A stretch of 39,645 nucleotides of DNA from positions 1 to 39,645 of the forward strand of contig JAKSIE010000019.1 in NCBI GenBank assembly GCA_024398995.1. The letters run 5' to 3'. Origin of the DNA: Fibrobacter sp. (GTDB taxonomy: Bacteria; Fibrobacterota; Fibrobacteria; Fibrobacterales; Fibrobacteraceae). Shown piece by piece: positions 29,737 to 38,998 of the stretch (its first letter is position 1; every line of letters begins with the position of its first letter). The position numbers and the translations under genes are program-made. The notes beneath the pieces were generated by a model, which was given only the letters and a program-made list of their open reading frames with translations, was not told the origin of the DNA and searched no databases.

Positions 29737-31431
29737 TTATTCTGCAAAGTAAGCCTTGGCCTTGGCGACAACGTCTTCGACCTTGACCATGGTAAATTCC
29801 TTTTCTTTGCGGAACTTCCATTCCACTTCGCCGTTTGCAAGACCCTTCTTGCCGATAGCGATACGGACCGGGGAGCCCCACAGGTCGGCATCCTTGAACT
29901 TGACACCCGGACGTTCGTCACGATCGTCAACGAGAACGTCGATGCCGTTTGCTTCAAGTTCTGCCTCGAACTTTTCTGCAAGTTCCACCAGTTCCGGTTC
30001 CTTGCCGATGGGAACGATTTCCACCTGGAAGGGAGCGATGGACTTGGGCCAGATGGGGCCAAAGTCGTCATGGCTGTTTTCAACAACGGAAGCCATCAAG
30101 CGGCCGATACCGATACCGTAGCAACCCATGATTGCGGGAGCGGTGGTCTTTTCGGCAGTGAGGTACTTGGCACCCATAGATTCAGAGAACTTGGTGCCCA
30201 GCTTGAAGATGTTACCCAGTTCGATACCGCGGGTTTCAGAAAGGTCTTCACCGCAGTTGGGGCACTTGCAGCCGCCCTGAGCTTCGGCGATGTCGGCCAC
30301 TTCGAATGCCGGGAAGTCGCGCTTGGGGGTGCAGTGCATCAGGTGGTAGTTTTCTTCGTTTGCACCCATGACCAGGTCGCAGGCGTCAGCCAGAGCTTCG
30401 TCCACGATGATGCGGGTGTCGTGTGCGCCGATGGGGCTAGCAAAGCCCGGCACCATGCCGCAAGACTTGATGAGAGCGTCGTCTGCAGGGTAAAGTTCCT
30501 TGGCCTTCAGCAGGTTGTGGAGCTTGATTTCGGAAACGTCCAGGTTGCCCGGAACCATGACGGTAATGAGCTTGCCTTCGAAGTCGAAGAACACGCACTT
30601 GGCAGTGGACTTGGGGTCGATCTTCAGGAATGCGCTCAGTTCCTCGATAGACGGGCAGTGAGGAGTTTCAACCTTTTCGGGCATAGCGTTTGCGTCGCCC
30701 TTGTAGGTTTCGCGGGTAAACTTTGCGATTTCGCGGTTGGCCTGGTAGCCGCACTTCTTACAGAGAATCAGGTAGTCTTCGCCGTTGGGAGTGTCCAGCA
30801 TGAATTCGTGGGCAATCTTACCGCCCATGATGCCGGTATCGCTCTGCACCACCACCGGTTCAATGCCCACGCGGCGGTAAATGCGGAGGTAGGCATCGTA
30901 TTCTTCCTGGTAGTGCTTGTCCAGGTCTTCCTGGGAAGAGTGGAAGCTGTAGGCGTCCTTCATCAAAAATTCGCGGACACGGATCAGACCGCCGCGGGCA
31001 CGTGCTTCGTCGCGGTACTTGGTCTTGAACTGGTACAGCATGAAGGGCAGCTGCTTGTAGCTGTTCAGCACGTAGCGGGCCATATCGGTCATGGCTTCTT
31101 CGTGGGTCATGGCCAGCACCATGTTGTGGTTGTTACGGTCCTTGAAGCGGAGAAGTTCTTCGCCGATGGCCTGGTAACGGCCAGATTCGCTCCACAGGTC
31201 TGCAGTCTGAACCACAGGCAGGTCCACTTCGATACCGCCGATCTTGTTCATTTCTTCACGAACAATATTGGTAATCTTCTGGATCACGCGGTAGCCGATA
31301 GGCATCATGGAGTAGATACCGGTAGAAACAGGCTTGATATAGCCGCCACGCATTAAGAAGATGTGGCTGGGCATAGTTGCGTCGCTGGGCGTTTCGCGGA
31401 GCGTGACATAGAAGTACTTAGAGAGTTTCAT
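29737..31431 (-). CDS. proS: Prolyl-tRNA synthetase
   Basis: Charges tRNA-Pro. The 564-residue protein is of the bacterial type: class II motifs 1 (IGYRVIQKITNIVREEM) and 2 (YQFKTKYRDEARARGGLIRVREFLMKD) and motif 3 (GCYGIGIGRLMASVVE), with the editing (INS) domain between motifs 2 and 3 (about 220-400). The CKKC and CKCPNC pairs in the insertion region could bind zinc. The C-terminal anticodon domain ends PVRIAIGKKGLANGEVEWKFR. AAAGGAA is a good ribosome-binding site. It is followed by the thioredoxin-like lipoprotein gene. Confidence 0.97.
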   Translation of the reverse strand: MKLSKYFYVTLRETPSDATMPSHIFLMRGGYIKPVSTGIYSMMPIGYRVIQKITNIVREEMNKIGGIEVDLPVVQTADLWSESGRYQAIGEELLRFKDRNNHNMVLAMTHEEAMTDMARYVLNSYKQLPFMLYQFKTKYRDEARARGGLIRVREFLMKDAYSFHSSQEDLDKHYQEEYDAYLRIYRRVGIEPVVVQSDTGIMGGKIAHEFMLDTPNGEDYLILCKKCGYQANREIAKFTRETYKGDANAMPEKVETPHCPSIEELSAFLKIDPKSTAKCVFFDFEGKLITVMVPGNLDVSEIKLHNLLKAKELYPADDALIKSCGMVPGFASPIGAHDTRIIVDEALADACDLVMGANEENYHLMHCTPKRDFPAFEVADIAEAQGGCKCPNCGEDLSETRGIELGNIFKLGTKFSESMGAKYLTAEKTTAPAIMGCYGIGIGRLMASVVENSHDDFGPIWPKSIAPFQVEIVPIGKEPELVELAEKFEAELEANGIDVLVDDRDERPGVKFKDADLWGSPVRIAIGKKGLANGEVEWKFRKEKEFTMVKVEDVVAKAKAYFAE

Positions 31432-31511
31432 GTTATTCCTTTAAATCCATTCGGATTATAAGACAAAATTTTTTCGGGCAATAAATTAGCAATTTTTATA
31501 TTTTTCTGTTT

Positions 31512-32645
31512 ATGGAATTCGTTGATAAAGTTCGCAAAAACCCGCTCTTTCAAAAAATCGAGAAGTTTTTTCCGGCCATAGCCTTTTTAGGCGGTTTCGG
31601 ATGGGATTCCATTACCTTGGGTAGAGTGGTCAAGGGAACAGATTTGCTGTTCTTGCTGGCATACTACACTGGTGCCCTGGTCATGGTCATTTTGCTAGCA
31701 AAAGCACCCTCGCTGATTGAAACCGAATCAGAAACAGATAAAACATCCTCAAACGAAGAAACTCCCGCACAAGCCACAAACGTACTTAGCCGAAATTCTA
31801 TCAAAATAAATCGCATTAGCTGGGCATTGCAATTCTGCTTCGGAAGCCTTTTCAGCGCCCTGGTGGTTTGCTACTTCAAGAGCAGCGGTTCTCTAGCCTC
31901 ACTCATCCTGGTATTGCTTTTGGCGGGGCTTCTGGTAGGTAACGAATTCCTAAAAAAGCACTACGAATCCTTCGGGGTAAGCCTCGCCTTCTTCTGCCTG
32001 CTAGGAACCATGTTCCTGAACTTTACCATCCCCCATATCGTTCATAGAATCGGGTTTCTCCCCTTCTTCTTTTCTACGCTCATTTCTTTTGGCATCTGTC
32101 TAATCATCTGGAAGATTTCTCACAAAAGCAAGCAGAACTTGATTGCGCCCATTGCCATAAGCGTGCTATTGATTTTTGTCTACCTAATGAACTGGGTTCC
32201 CCCTGTACCCCTCGTTCTTAAGCAGCACATTGTCTGCCAGAATTTTGACAAAGCCACTTATTCCTGCGACATCGACGAACCATCTACCCTGCAAAAATTA
32301 GGGTTAAGTTCACCCACCGTACATAAAATCCCAGGGAACGAAGTCTATTACCTTTCATCTGTTTACGCCCCCACAGCGTTAAAGGCCCCCATAGAATACC
32401 GCTGGTATTACGAAGACCCAAAAACAGGCAAATACAGGCTTACAGACAAAATAACATCCAGCCGAATGACGGTTAAAGGCGGCCGCGAAGACGGGTACCG
32501 CAGTTACTCCAAGAAAAAGAATGTTCCTCCTGGTATGTACCGTGTAGAAACCGCATACAAAAATGGAGCCGTAATCGGCTCCAGTACATTTGAAGTATTT
32601 GAAGGTGCCCCAGAAGAAGGGTTCGTCAAAGAAACCCTTCGCTAG
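31512..32645 (+). CDS. DUF2914 membrane protein
   Basis: A 377-residue protein. The N-terminal two thirds hold about seven hydrophobic segments (for example 45-65, 100-120, 125-145, 155-175, 180-200, 210-230) after a typical FPAIAFLGGFGWDSITLGRV start. The C-terminal 110 residues are a periplasmic DUF2914 domain: VYYLSSVYAPTALKAPIEYR, WYYEDPKTGKYR and PPGMYRVETAYKNGAVIG. Function is unknown. The ATG at 31512 lies 80 bases from divergent proS. Its stop and that of the convergent esterase gene are adjacent, in a GCTAGCTA context, leaving no space for a terminator. Confidence 0.82.
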   Translation: MEFVDKVRKNPLFQKIEKFFPAIAFLGGFGWDSITLGRVVKGTDLLFLLAYYTGALVMVILLAKAPSLIETESETDKTSSNEETPAQATNVLSRNSIKINRISWALQFCFGSLFSALVVCYFKSSGSLASLILVLLLAGLLVGNEFLKKHYESFGVSLAFFCLLGTMFLNFTIPHIVHRIGFLPFFFSTLISFGICLIIWKISHKSKQNLIAPIAISVLLIFVYLMNWVPPVPLVLKQHIVCQNFDKATYSCDIDEPSTLQKLGLSSPTVHKIPGNEVYYLSSVYAPTALKAPIEYRWYYEDPKTGKYRLTDKITSSRMTVKGGREDGYRSYSKKKNVPPGMYRVETAYKNGAVIGSSTFEVFEGAPEEGFVKETLR

Positions 32646-34022
32646 CTATTTCCTAATACCGAATCTTACGGCACGTTCGCCCTGAACGCGAAGCATATAG
32701 ATTCCATTAGCCAATGCGCCAAGGTCTACACTTTCGCCAGCAGAAACGTTCCCTGCCATAGCAGCACGACCGTTTAAGTCAACCACGGCATACTTAAGCC
32801 CCTTACCGCGCACAACGCTAAAGCTCTGGTTACCATTTCCCATACGAACTGCAGAAGGCATCACCAACATTACCGGCTTCTTGCCAATGGCCGCAGGGGC
32901 GTTCGCCAAGTTCGCAAAGAAATTAAAGACCTTGTTGCGTACTTCCTTTTCGTACTTAGGGTCGTCATCATAAAATTCGTGACCCACACCTTCTACAAAA
33001 TACTTTTCATGAGCAACACCCTTTTCGGTGAGCAAGGAGTCCAGAACATAGCTACCGTAAAGAGTCGGAGCATGCAGGTCCATGGTGTAAGCCGCAAAGA
33101 ACGCTGCCGTAGAAGGCATCAAGTTTGTAAGCACTGCAGCCACATCACTAAGGGGGCGGCCCTCCTTAAAATACACAGTCTTGTCTGCAGTACCGTGAAT
33201 CAGCAGCACCGGAGTCTTGTTGTCGCCAATCATATCCAGGTTATGAACGGCCCCCCACAAAGATGCCACCGCATTTGCCTTGGAGTCATACCCCTGTACA
33301 CCGTAATCATCAAGATCACCTAGAGAAGGAAAATCCTTTACCGGAGTTTTGTCGATGTAAGAAGGAAAGTCGTCCTTCGAGGTAGAATAAACATTCTCAA
33401 GAGAGAGAATGGCTCCGGCACTGTTACCCAGCAAGTAAATACGGTCGGGATCAATGCCGAATTCCTTGGCGTTATCGCGAGCAAAGCGAACCGCAGCACG
33501 AATATCCTGCACACCGCGGTATACGGCGCGGGCAAAGTCAGCACTGTCGATATGCACTTGATAATTGCTTCCTGTCAAAGTCACGCCAAGGCGGTACTCG
33601 ATAGAAACAGCCACATAACCTCTGGCAGCCAATGAGTCGCAGTAATTTACTGTATGCTGAGAATCATCATTACGGGCACCGGCCACCATGGCTCCACCAT
33701 GGGAAACAATCACCATGGCACGGTTCGTTGCGGTATCCTTCTTGGGCATGTAAATGTCCATCAGAAGGTTGCGCTTTTCGGTAGTCTTTTCGTTGTTGTA
33801 GAAGTAAGCTACTGTGCCACCGCTTACAGCACCCTTAATCAGCAACCCTTGGGTAATGGCATGCAAATCGCTTAAATGAGGAACATCCTTGGCATAAGGC
33901 CAATCCTTGGTCACTTCCACTTCAAACATGCGATCCTTATAACGTTCCGCAGCAAAGGCCGACGTGGAAATTGCAAAAAATACAGCCAAAACAGCCGCAA
34001 CACTTGAGAATTTGCTTCTCAT
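32646..34022 (-). CDS. Secreted alpha/beta-hydrolase (carboxylesterase) with C-terminal tail domain
   Basis: A 458-residue protein with a signal peptide (about 24 residues, ending AFA). The hydrolase domain covers about 60-375: IVSHGGAMVAGARNDD (oxyanion HGG), LLGNSAGAILS (nucleophile elbow), and a VEGVGHEFYDD region with the catalytic His. The last 70 residues after a Pro/Ala linker (MVMPSAVRMGNGNQSFS to YMLRVQGERAVRFGIRK) resemble the type IX secretion tail domains seen in Fibrobacter and Bacteroidetes proteins. It would be a cell-surface or secreted carbohydrate or lipid esterase (feruloyl or acetyl esterase-like). AGGAG lies in place before the ATG. Substrate cannot be told. Confidence 0.85.
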   Translation of the reverse strand: MRSKFSSVAAVLAVFFAISTSAFAAERYKDRMFEVEVTKDWPYAKDVPHLSDLHAITQGLLIKGAVSGGTVAYFYNNEKTTEKRNLLMDIYMPKKDTATNRAMVIVSHGGAMVAGARNDDSQHTVNYCDSLAARGYVAVSIEYRLGVTLTGSNYQVHIDSADFARAVYRGVQDIRAAVRFARDNAKEFGIDPDRIYLLGNSAGAILSLENVYSTSKDDFPSYIDKTPVKDFPSLGDLDDYGVQGYDSKANAVASLWGAVHNLDMIGDNKTPVLLIHGTADKTVYFKEGRPLSDVAAVLTNLMPSTAAFFAAYTMDLHAPTLYGSYVLDSLLTEKGVAHEKYFVEGVGHEFYDDDPKYEKEVRNKVFNFFANLANAPAAIGKKPVMLVMPSAVRMGNGNQSFSVVRGKGLKYAVVDLNGRAAMAGNVSAGESVDLGALANGIYMLRVQGERAVRFGIRK

Positions 34023-34081
34023 ATCATCTCCTTCTAAAATTCCGGGGGCAAAATATAGACAAATTTTCTAATTTGTTATTC

Positions 34082-34948
34082 ATGAAGAAAATCAAGACCG
34101 CAACTCTCCAAGGCAAGTGGACTGGCGATACCAAGTCCAACAACGAATGGTACAAGGCCGAAGCCCTCAAGCTCAAGGGCCAGGGAATCGACATTCTCGT
34201 TCTCCCGGAAATGTTCCACACTCCCTATTTTCCCTTTGAAGAAAACGCAGACTTCTTCGATATGGCAATCGAAAAAGACGACGTAATCGTAAAGGAATGG
34301 CAGGACATTGCCCGCGAATTAGGCGCAGTAGTGGTTTTCCCCTTCTTCGAGAAGCGGGCCCGCGGAATCTATCACAACTCCGCCTTCGTGTTCGAACGTG
34401 ACGGAAGCATTGCTGGTCTCTACCGCAAGAGCCACATTCCCGACGATCCGGCCTTCTACGAAAAGTACTACTTTATTCCCGGCGATACAGGCTTTGAACC
34501 CATCAAGACATCCGCCGGTAAAATTGGCGTTCTCATTTGCTGGGACCAGTGGTTCCCCGAAGCCGCCCGCATCATGAGCCTGAAGGGCGCAGACCTGCTG
34601 ATCTACCCCACCGCTATCGGCTGGATGAAATCCGAGCCTGCAGAACTTTACCCCCGCCAGCAGGACAGCTGGACCACCGTCATGCGTGGTCACGCCATCG
34701 CAAACCGCACCTTCGTGCTTTCGGCCAACCGTATCGGCACCGAAGGGGAACTGACCTTCTGGGGCACAAGCTTTGTAGCAGCACCCGACGGCTACCTCAT
34801 CAAGAAATGCGACGCAGACTTCCTGGGCGCATCCATTGTGGAAATCGACCTGGGCGAAACCGAATTCAATCGCCGCTGGTGGCCGCATTTCCGTGACCGC
34901 CGCGTAGACCTGTACAGCGACATCTTGAAAATCTGGTGCGAGGATTAA
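34082..34948 (+). CDS. aguB: N-carbamoylputrescine amidase
   Basis: Hydrolyses N-carbamoylputrescine to putrescine, CO2 and ammonia. The 288-residue protein has the nitrilase-superfamily triad: Glu43 in VLPEMFHTPYFP, Lys116 in YRKSHIPDD and Cys153 in VLICWDQWFPEAARIM. HIPDDPAFYEKYYF and GWMKSEPAE match AguB proteins. The frame is open to 33971 but residues before 34082 have no homologue pattern and overlap the promoter region of the esterase gene, so I chose ATG 34082; its ribosome-binding site is weak. aguA follows on the same strand after 175 bases rich in repeats. Confidence 0.93.
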   Translation: MKKIKTATLQGKWTGDTKSNNEWYKAEALKLKGQGIDILVLPEMFHTPYFPFEENADFFDMAIEKDDVIVKEWQDIARELGAVVVFPFFEKRARGIYHNSAFVFERDGSIAGLYRKSHIPDDPAFYEKYYFIPGDTGFEPIKTSAGKIGVLICWDQWFPEAARIMSLKGADLLIYPTAIGWMKSEPAELYPRQQDSWTTVMRGHAIANRTFVLSANRIGTEGELTFWGTSFVAAPDGYLIKKCDADFLGASIVEIDLGETEFNRRWWPHFRDRRVDLYSDILKIWCED

Positions 34949-35123
34949 AAGGGGCTAGGGCTTTTTAGAGGCTAGAGACTAGGTTCTAGGGGCTAGGGCC
35001 GCAGAACGCAAGTGCAGTCTATTTAGAGAATGTTTCGTCTTTAAAACCCTAGCAGAACCATCCCGACACCCTAATCTCTAGATTCTAATTTCTAGTCTCT
35101 AATTTTTTTCTGAGGAATTATCT
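34949..35123. repeat. CTAG-rich inverted repeat between aguB and aguA
   Basis: The 175-base gap holds multiple GGCTAGGG, CTAGAGACTAG and TTCTAGGGGCTAGGG units in the left part and CTAATCTCTAG, ATTCTAATTTCTAG, TCTCTAAT units in the right part, roughly the reverse complement of the left. The two halves could fold into a long imperfect stem. GAGG just before aguA is the ribosome-binding site of aguA and is not part of it. Confidence 0.75.
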
Positions 35124-36143
35124 ATGGCAGCATCTATTCGTTATCCCGCAGAATGGGAACCTCAGGCAGCCACCTGGCTCGCCTTCCCTCACAACCCTAA
35201 GAACTGGAGCGGTGAACGGGGCGTCAAGATCCGTAGCTTTTACCTGAAGCTGATCCGCACCATCACAGATTTCCAGCCGGTCAATGTCATTGTCCCCTGC
35301 CAGAAATTCTTTAACGAAGACGAAAAGTGCTATCTCGCCGCATGCAAGAACCCCGCAAATGTCGTAGTCATCAAGAACAACGACATCTGGATTCGCGACT
35401 ACGGTCCATTCTTCATGAAAAAAGGCAAAGAAACGGTCATCGTCGAAACACAGTTCAACGCCTGGGGAGCCAAGTTCCCCCCGTGGACTCAAGACAACAA
35501 GATACCTGCAGCCATTGCCGAAAAGAAGGGCTACAAGCTAGTTAAAAGCGTCCCCTACATCTTTGAAGGTGGCGCAATCGAAGTAAACGGCGACGGTCTT
35601 GGCATTACCACCCTAGACTGCCTCGTCGGCAAGAACCGCAATGCAGAAAAGGATCTGAAAAAAGTTGTCAGGGCCCTCTGCAAGGCATTCGGACTTCGCG
35701 ACCTTCTGGTTCTCCCCCATGGCCTGCACGGCGACCATACCGACGGTCACATCGACAACGTGGCCCGCTTTGTTGCCAAAGATCGCATTGTCATGTGCTG
35801 GGCCGAAGGACGCTCCCCTAACGCCCCCATCCTGGCCGAGGCAAAGTACTTACTCGAAAACTGGCTCAAGATGCACTACGGAAAGGCCGCAAAGGTGGAC
35901 TGCCTCCCCATGCCGCCCCAGCGTACCTTACCCACCGGCGAAATCATGCCTGCCAGCTACATGAACTTTATCTACGCCAATGGCGCATTAATCTTCCCCA
36001 AGTACAAGAGTCCCAACGACTCCGTTGCCATGAAGTACTTCCAGAGCGTATACCCCAAGCTCAAGATTATTGCCATCGACAGCCGAACAGTTCTTGAAGA
36101 AGGCGGAAGCCTCCACTGCATGAGCAAGCACGAAAGCGTCTAA
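35124..36143 (+). CDS. aguA: Agmatine deiminase
   Basis: Converts agmatine to N-carbamoylputrescine and ammonia, the substrate of AguB next to it. The 339-residue guanidino-group-modifying enzyme shows EWEPQAATWLAFPHN, NDIWIRDYGPFF, FEGGAIEVNGDG, HGDHTDGHIDNVARF and the catalytic Cys332 in GGSLHCMSKHE; the more common form of that loop is HCITQQ. The ATG at 35124 has GAGG eight bases upstream. Length is close to the usual 340-370. A strong bidirectional terminator follows. The pair completes the agmatine route to putrescine; arginine decarboxylase is not in the window. Confidence 0.94.
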   Translation: MAASIRYPAEWEPQAATWLAFPHNPKNWSGERGVKIRSFYLKLIRTITDFQPVNVIVPCQKFFNEDEKCYLAACKNPANVVVIKNNDIWIRDYGPFFMKKGKETVIVETQFNAWGAKFPPWTQDNKIPAAIAEKKGYKLVKSVPYIFEGGAIEVNGDGLGITTLDCLVGKNRNAEKDLKKVVRALCKAFGLRDLLVLPHGLHGDHTDGHIDNVARFVAKDRIVMCWAEGRSPNAPILAEAKYLLENWLKMHYGKAAKVDCLPMPPQRTLPTGEIMPASYMNFIYANGALIFPKYKSPNDSVAMKYFQSVYPKLKIIAIDSRTVLEEGGSLHCMSKHESV

Positions 36144-36178
36144 ATAAAGATTGCGGGCACACAATGCAGTCTTTATAA

Positions 36179-36218
36179 AAGAAAGCCACTTGGTATCCAA
36201 GCGGCTTTCTTCATTTTT
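36179..36218. terminator. Bidirectional terminator between aguA and the Mur-ligase gene
   Basis: GAAAGCCACTTGG (36181-36193), loop TAT, CCAAGCGGCTTTC (36197-36209): a 13-base stem with one mismatch and flanking A/T runs. It serves the convergent aguA (plus) and MurC/Mpl-like (minus) genes. Confidence 0.88.
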
Positions 36219-36257
36219 TATGGTAAAGTGGGCAGAGAACTTCGCGACTCAAAATTT

Positions 36258-37685
36258 TTACTTTGCTTCCAGCAGTTTCTGCACGCTCTGGGCGAACTTT
36301 TCCAGAGACGGATCGCGCGCACCCATCAACAAGATGGTGTCGCCGGGCTTGGCGTCGGCCACCATGGCGGCGGCGCATTCATCGCGGTTCGCAATATAAA
36401 TTGCATCGGAGTGCTTGTTAATCAAATCGTTAACTAAGTCGCCAGAGGAAATATCCCGGACAACAGTACCGCCGGCGTAGTAGATTTCGCTGAAGTACAT
36501 ACGGTCGTTGGCACCAGCGGCATTTTCTGCGCCGGGGTTGCGCAATGCCTTGTTGATGAATTCCACCAGGTCGTTACGCAAAAAGCGAGTGGGGCCAAAT
36601 CCGTGGGGCTGGAACCAGGCAAGCACACGCCCTGCAGTAAAACTCTGGGCGCTCTTGATGCTTGCCGAAATCTTTGCAGGATTGTGGGCGAAGTCATCTA
36701 CCAAGGTCACGCCATTGAAGGTGCCAAGAATCTGATGGCGGCGGAACACACCCGGGAAGGAGCTGAGGGCGTCCGCGCAAGTCCTAAGACTTACACCGGC
36801 CTTGAGCGCGGCAGCGGTTGCAGCCAGGGCATTTTCCATATTGTGGCGGCCCGGCAGCGGTACCGTAAACTTCACCAGTTCATTGTTGTGGCGGCAGCGG
36901 AAAATAATGGTCGGGCCTTCCGTGCGGAAGTCAATGCCCTGGACGCCCACATAGCTTTCAGTGCCGAAGTCGTTCAAGCGATTCTGGCTGAAAGGCTTTG
37001 CCAACGGGTGAGCGTCATTCACAATCAGAGTCTTGCCATTATTCAAAATGTTGTCGCGGAACTTGCCAAAGATTTCCTGCAGTTCGCTCATTTCCTTGTG
37101 GTCCTTATCCACGTTGAGAATGAGGCCAACTTCAGGCTCGTAACGAACCAACGTTCCATCGCTTTCGTCTGCTTCAACCACTAGCCATTCGCCCTTGCCG
37201 CTGACAGCATTACCGATTTTGCCTTCCTTCTGGAGGTTCACAAGGCCAGCGCCAGTCATTACAGAGGGTTGCAATCCGGCGTACTGCAGAATGTGGTAAA
37301 TCATAGCAGTCACCGTGGACTTGCCGCTGGTACCGCTAACCGCAATGGTCTTTGCTTCCTTGGAAATCTTGGCCAGCATTTCGCTGCGGTGCATCACCTT
37401 CACACCAAGTTCCTTGGCACGCTTCAAGTCCGGATTGGAATCTTCGATGGCGGTACTCACCACCACCGCAGACAAGTCGGCGGAAATGCCGGAGCCGTCC
37501 TGGGCGAAACACTTGATACCGCACTCCTCCAGCTGTTCCATAACCCGGGGCTTCTCGCAGTTGCCTGCAAGATATTCACCAAACTGACGATCAGAACCGC
37601 GAACTTCAACACCGCGGCCAGCAAGATACTGACCGATGGCACTCATGCCAACACCAGCAACACCGATAAAGAAATAAGATTCCAT
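36258..37685 (-). CDS. MurC/Mpl-like Mur ligase
   Basis: An ATP-dependent amide ligase acting on a UDP-MurNAc-type substrate. The 475-residue protein has an N-terminal Rossmann UDP-binding domain (FIGVAGVGMSAIGQYLAGRG), the ATP loop VSGTSGKSTVTAMI (about 115-128), VVEADESDGTLV, LPGRHNMENALAATAA and DDFAHNPAKI. MurC usually has GTHGKTTT, DDYGHHP and FQPHRYSRT, whereas this protein has GTSGKSTV, DDFAHNP and FQPHGFGPTRF. This suggests a MurC paralogue or an Mpl-like recycling ligase (adding tripeptide) rather than the essential MurC. It follows the RluD-family gene by 26 bases, on the same strand. GGAG lies ten bases before the ATG. Confidence 0.85.
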   Translation of the reverse strand: MESYFFIGVAGVGMSAIGQYLAGRGVEVRGSDRQFGEYLAGNCEKPRVMEQLEECGIKCFAQDGSGISADLSAVVVSTAIEDSNPDLKRAKELGVKVMHRSEMLAKISKEAKTIAVSGTSGKSTVTAMIYHILQYAGLQPSVMTGAGLVNLQKEGKIGNAVSGKGEWLVVEADESDGTLVRYEPEVGLILNVDKDHKEMSELQEIFGKFRDNILNNGKTLIVNDAHPLAKPFSQNRLNDFGTESYVGVQGIDFRTEGPTIIFRCRHNNELVKFTVPLPGRHNMENALAATAAALKAGVSLRTCADALSSFPGVFRRHQILGTFNGVTLVDDFAHNPAKISASIKSAQSFTAGRVLAWFQPHGFGPTRFLRNDLVEFINKALRNPGAENAAGANDRMYFSEIYYAGGTVVRDISSGDLVNDLINKHSDAIYIANRDECAAAMVADAKPGDTILLMGARDPSLEKFAQSVQKLLEAK

Positions 37686-37711
37686 AGCTAGGCGACTCCA
37701 GCGCCAATCTA

Positions 37712-38998
37712 TTACAATAAATTAGGATCAATTGTAGGTTCGTAACCGGGCTCCACGAAGTCTTCCTTGGCAACCCCCTTCTTGCGGGCAGCCTTCATCT
37801 GCTTAATGAGCTTGCGTTCGGCAGCCTTTGCCTTGCGGGCGGCGGCACGTTCCTTACGTTCTGCAAAACGCTGGGCACGAGTCTTACGTTCCTTATAAGG
37901 CGCAGCCTCTTCCGGCGTAATGGCAAGGATTTCATCGTTTTCATATTCATCGATGTAATCCCCCTCGTCCTCAAAGCGCATTTCCGGATCAAGTTCGCGG
38001 AACGAAGTATCGTCATCGCTAAAGTTGGGAGCGTCTTCGGGGCATTCCTTCTTCAACAGCTTCAGAACCTTGTCGAAGGGCTTTTCCAGAGGAACCTTGA
38101 ACTTCATCTTCTTGCCCGTGGTGGGGTGAATCAGTTCAATTTTTACAGCCTGCAACAGCTGGGCAGGAGCGATTTCCAAAACCTGTTCTGCATACTCGCG
38201 CATCAGGGGCGACACGCGATTAATGCAACCTTCGCGACCATCGTACAGCGGGTCGCCCACCACCGGGTGTCCCATGTAGCGGCTATGCACACGAATCTGA
38301 TGGGTACGGCCAGATTCCAGCTGCAGTTCCAGCAATGTGGCGAAATTGAAGAACTTCTTGGCGGTATAGTGCGTACGGCTTTCCTTACCGCCGTTTACCA
38401 CAGCCATCTTCAGACGATTCTTGGGATTACGACCGATGGGAGCATCAATAGTTCCTTCCAAGTCACGAACGTGGCCCCATACCAAGGCATTATAGGTACG
38501 GTGCAAGGTGCGGGTTTCCAGCTGATGAGCCAGGTGACGGTGGGCATTATCGTTTTTTGCCACCACCATAAGGCCCGGCGTATCCTTGTCCAAGCGATGA
38601 ACAATACCAGGACGCAGCGCTCCGTTTACTGTAGAAAGGTTTTCTTTAAAGTGGTACAACAGACCGTTGGCCAAAGTACCGCCCTTTACGCCAGCACCCG
38701 GATGAACCACCAGATTGCGCGGCTTATTGATAACCACGATATCGTCATCTTCGTAGACAATGTCCAGAGGAATGTCTTCGGGTTCCAAGGTCGAGGCTTC
38801 CTTTTCGGGAACTTCGCCACAGACCACCACCATGCCTGTTTCAACACGGAAGTTCTTGGGTGTAGCCACTCCCCCAACCTTCACATCGCCTGCAGCAATC
38901 ATCTTCTGCACGTCTGTACGAGAAACATTATCCAGAACGCCTACAAGGAACTTATCAATGCGTTCACCATTCTTCTTTTCGTCTACAAGATAATTCAT
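37712..38998 (-). CDS. RluD-family 23S rRNA/tRNA pseudouridine synthase with long basic tail
   Basis: A 428-residue protein: S4 RNA-binding domain (about 12-60, GERIDKFLVGVLDNVSRTDVQKMI) and RluA/RluD catalytic domain (70-300) with the catalytic Asp137 in GIVHRLDKDT and the RTHQIRVH motif. From about residue 300 there is an extra region of some 130 residues: an acidic segment (SDDDTSFRELDPE, DEYEND) then a highly basic Arg/Lys/Ala helix (about 365-415). Ordinary RluD has about 325 residues. The frame opens with GTG at 39022; ATG 38998, directly before NYLVDEKKNGERID, fits the family better. Target uridines cannot be assigned; RluD (1911/1915/1917) or RluC types are both possible. Confidence 0.9.
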   Translation of the reverse strand: MNYLVDEKKNGERIDKFLVGVLDNVSRTDVQKMIAAGDVKVGGVATPKNFRVETGMVVVCGEVPEKEASTLEPEDIPLDIVYEDDDIVVINKPRNLVVHPGAGVKGGTLANGLLYHFKENLSTVNGALRPGIVHRLDKDTPGLMVVAKNDNAHRHLAHQLETRTLHRTYNALVWGHVRDLEGTIDAPIGRNPKNRLKMAVVNGGKESRTHYTAKKFFNFATLLELQLESGRTHQIRVHSRYMGHPVVGDPLYDGREGCINRVSPLMREYAEQVLEIAPAQLLQAVKIELIHPTTGKKMKFKVPLEKPFDKVLKLLKKECPEDAPNFSDDDTSFRELDPEMRFEDEGDYIDEYENDEILAITPEEAAPYKERKTRAQRFAERKERAAARKAKAAERKLIKQMKAARKKGVAKEDFVEPGYEPTIDPNLL

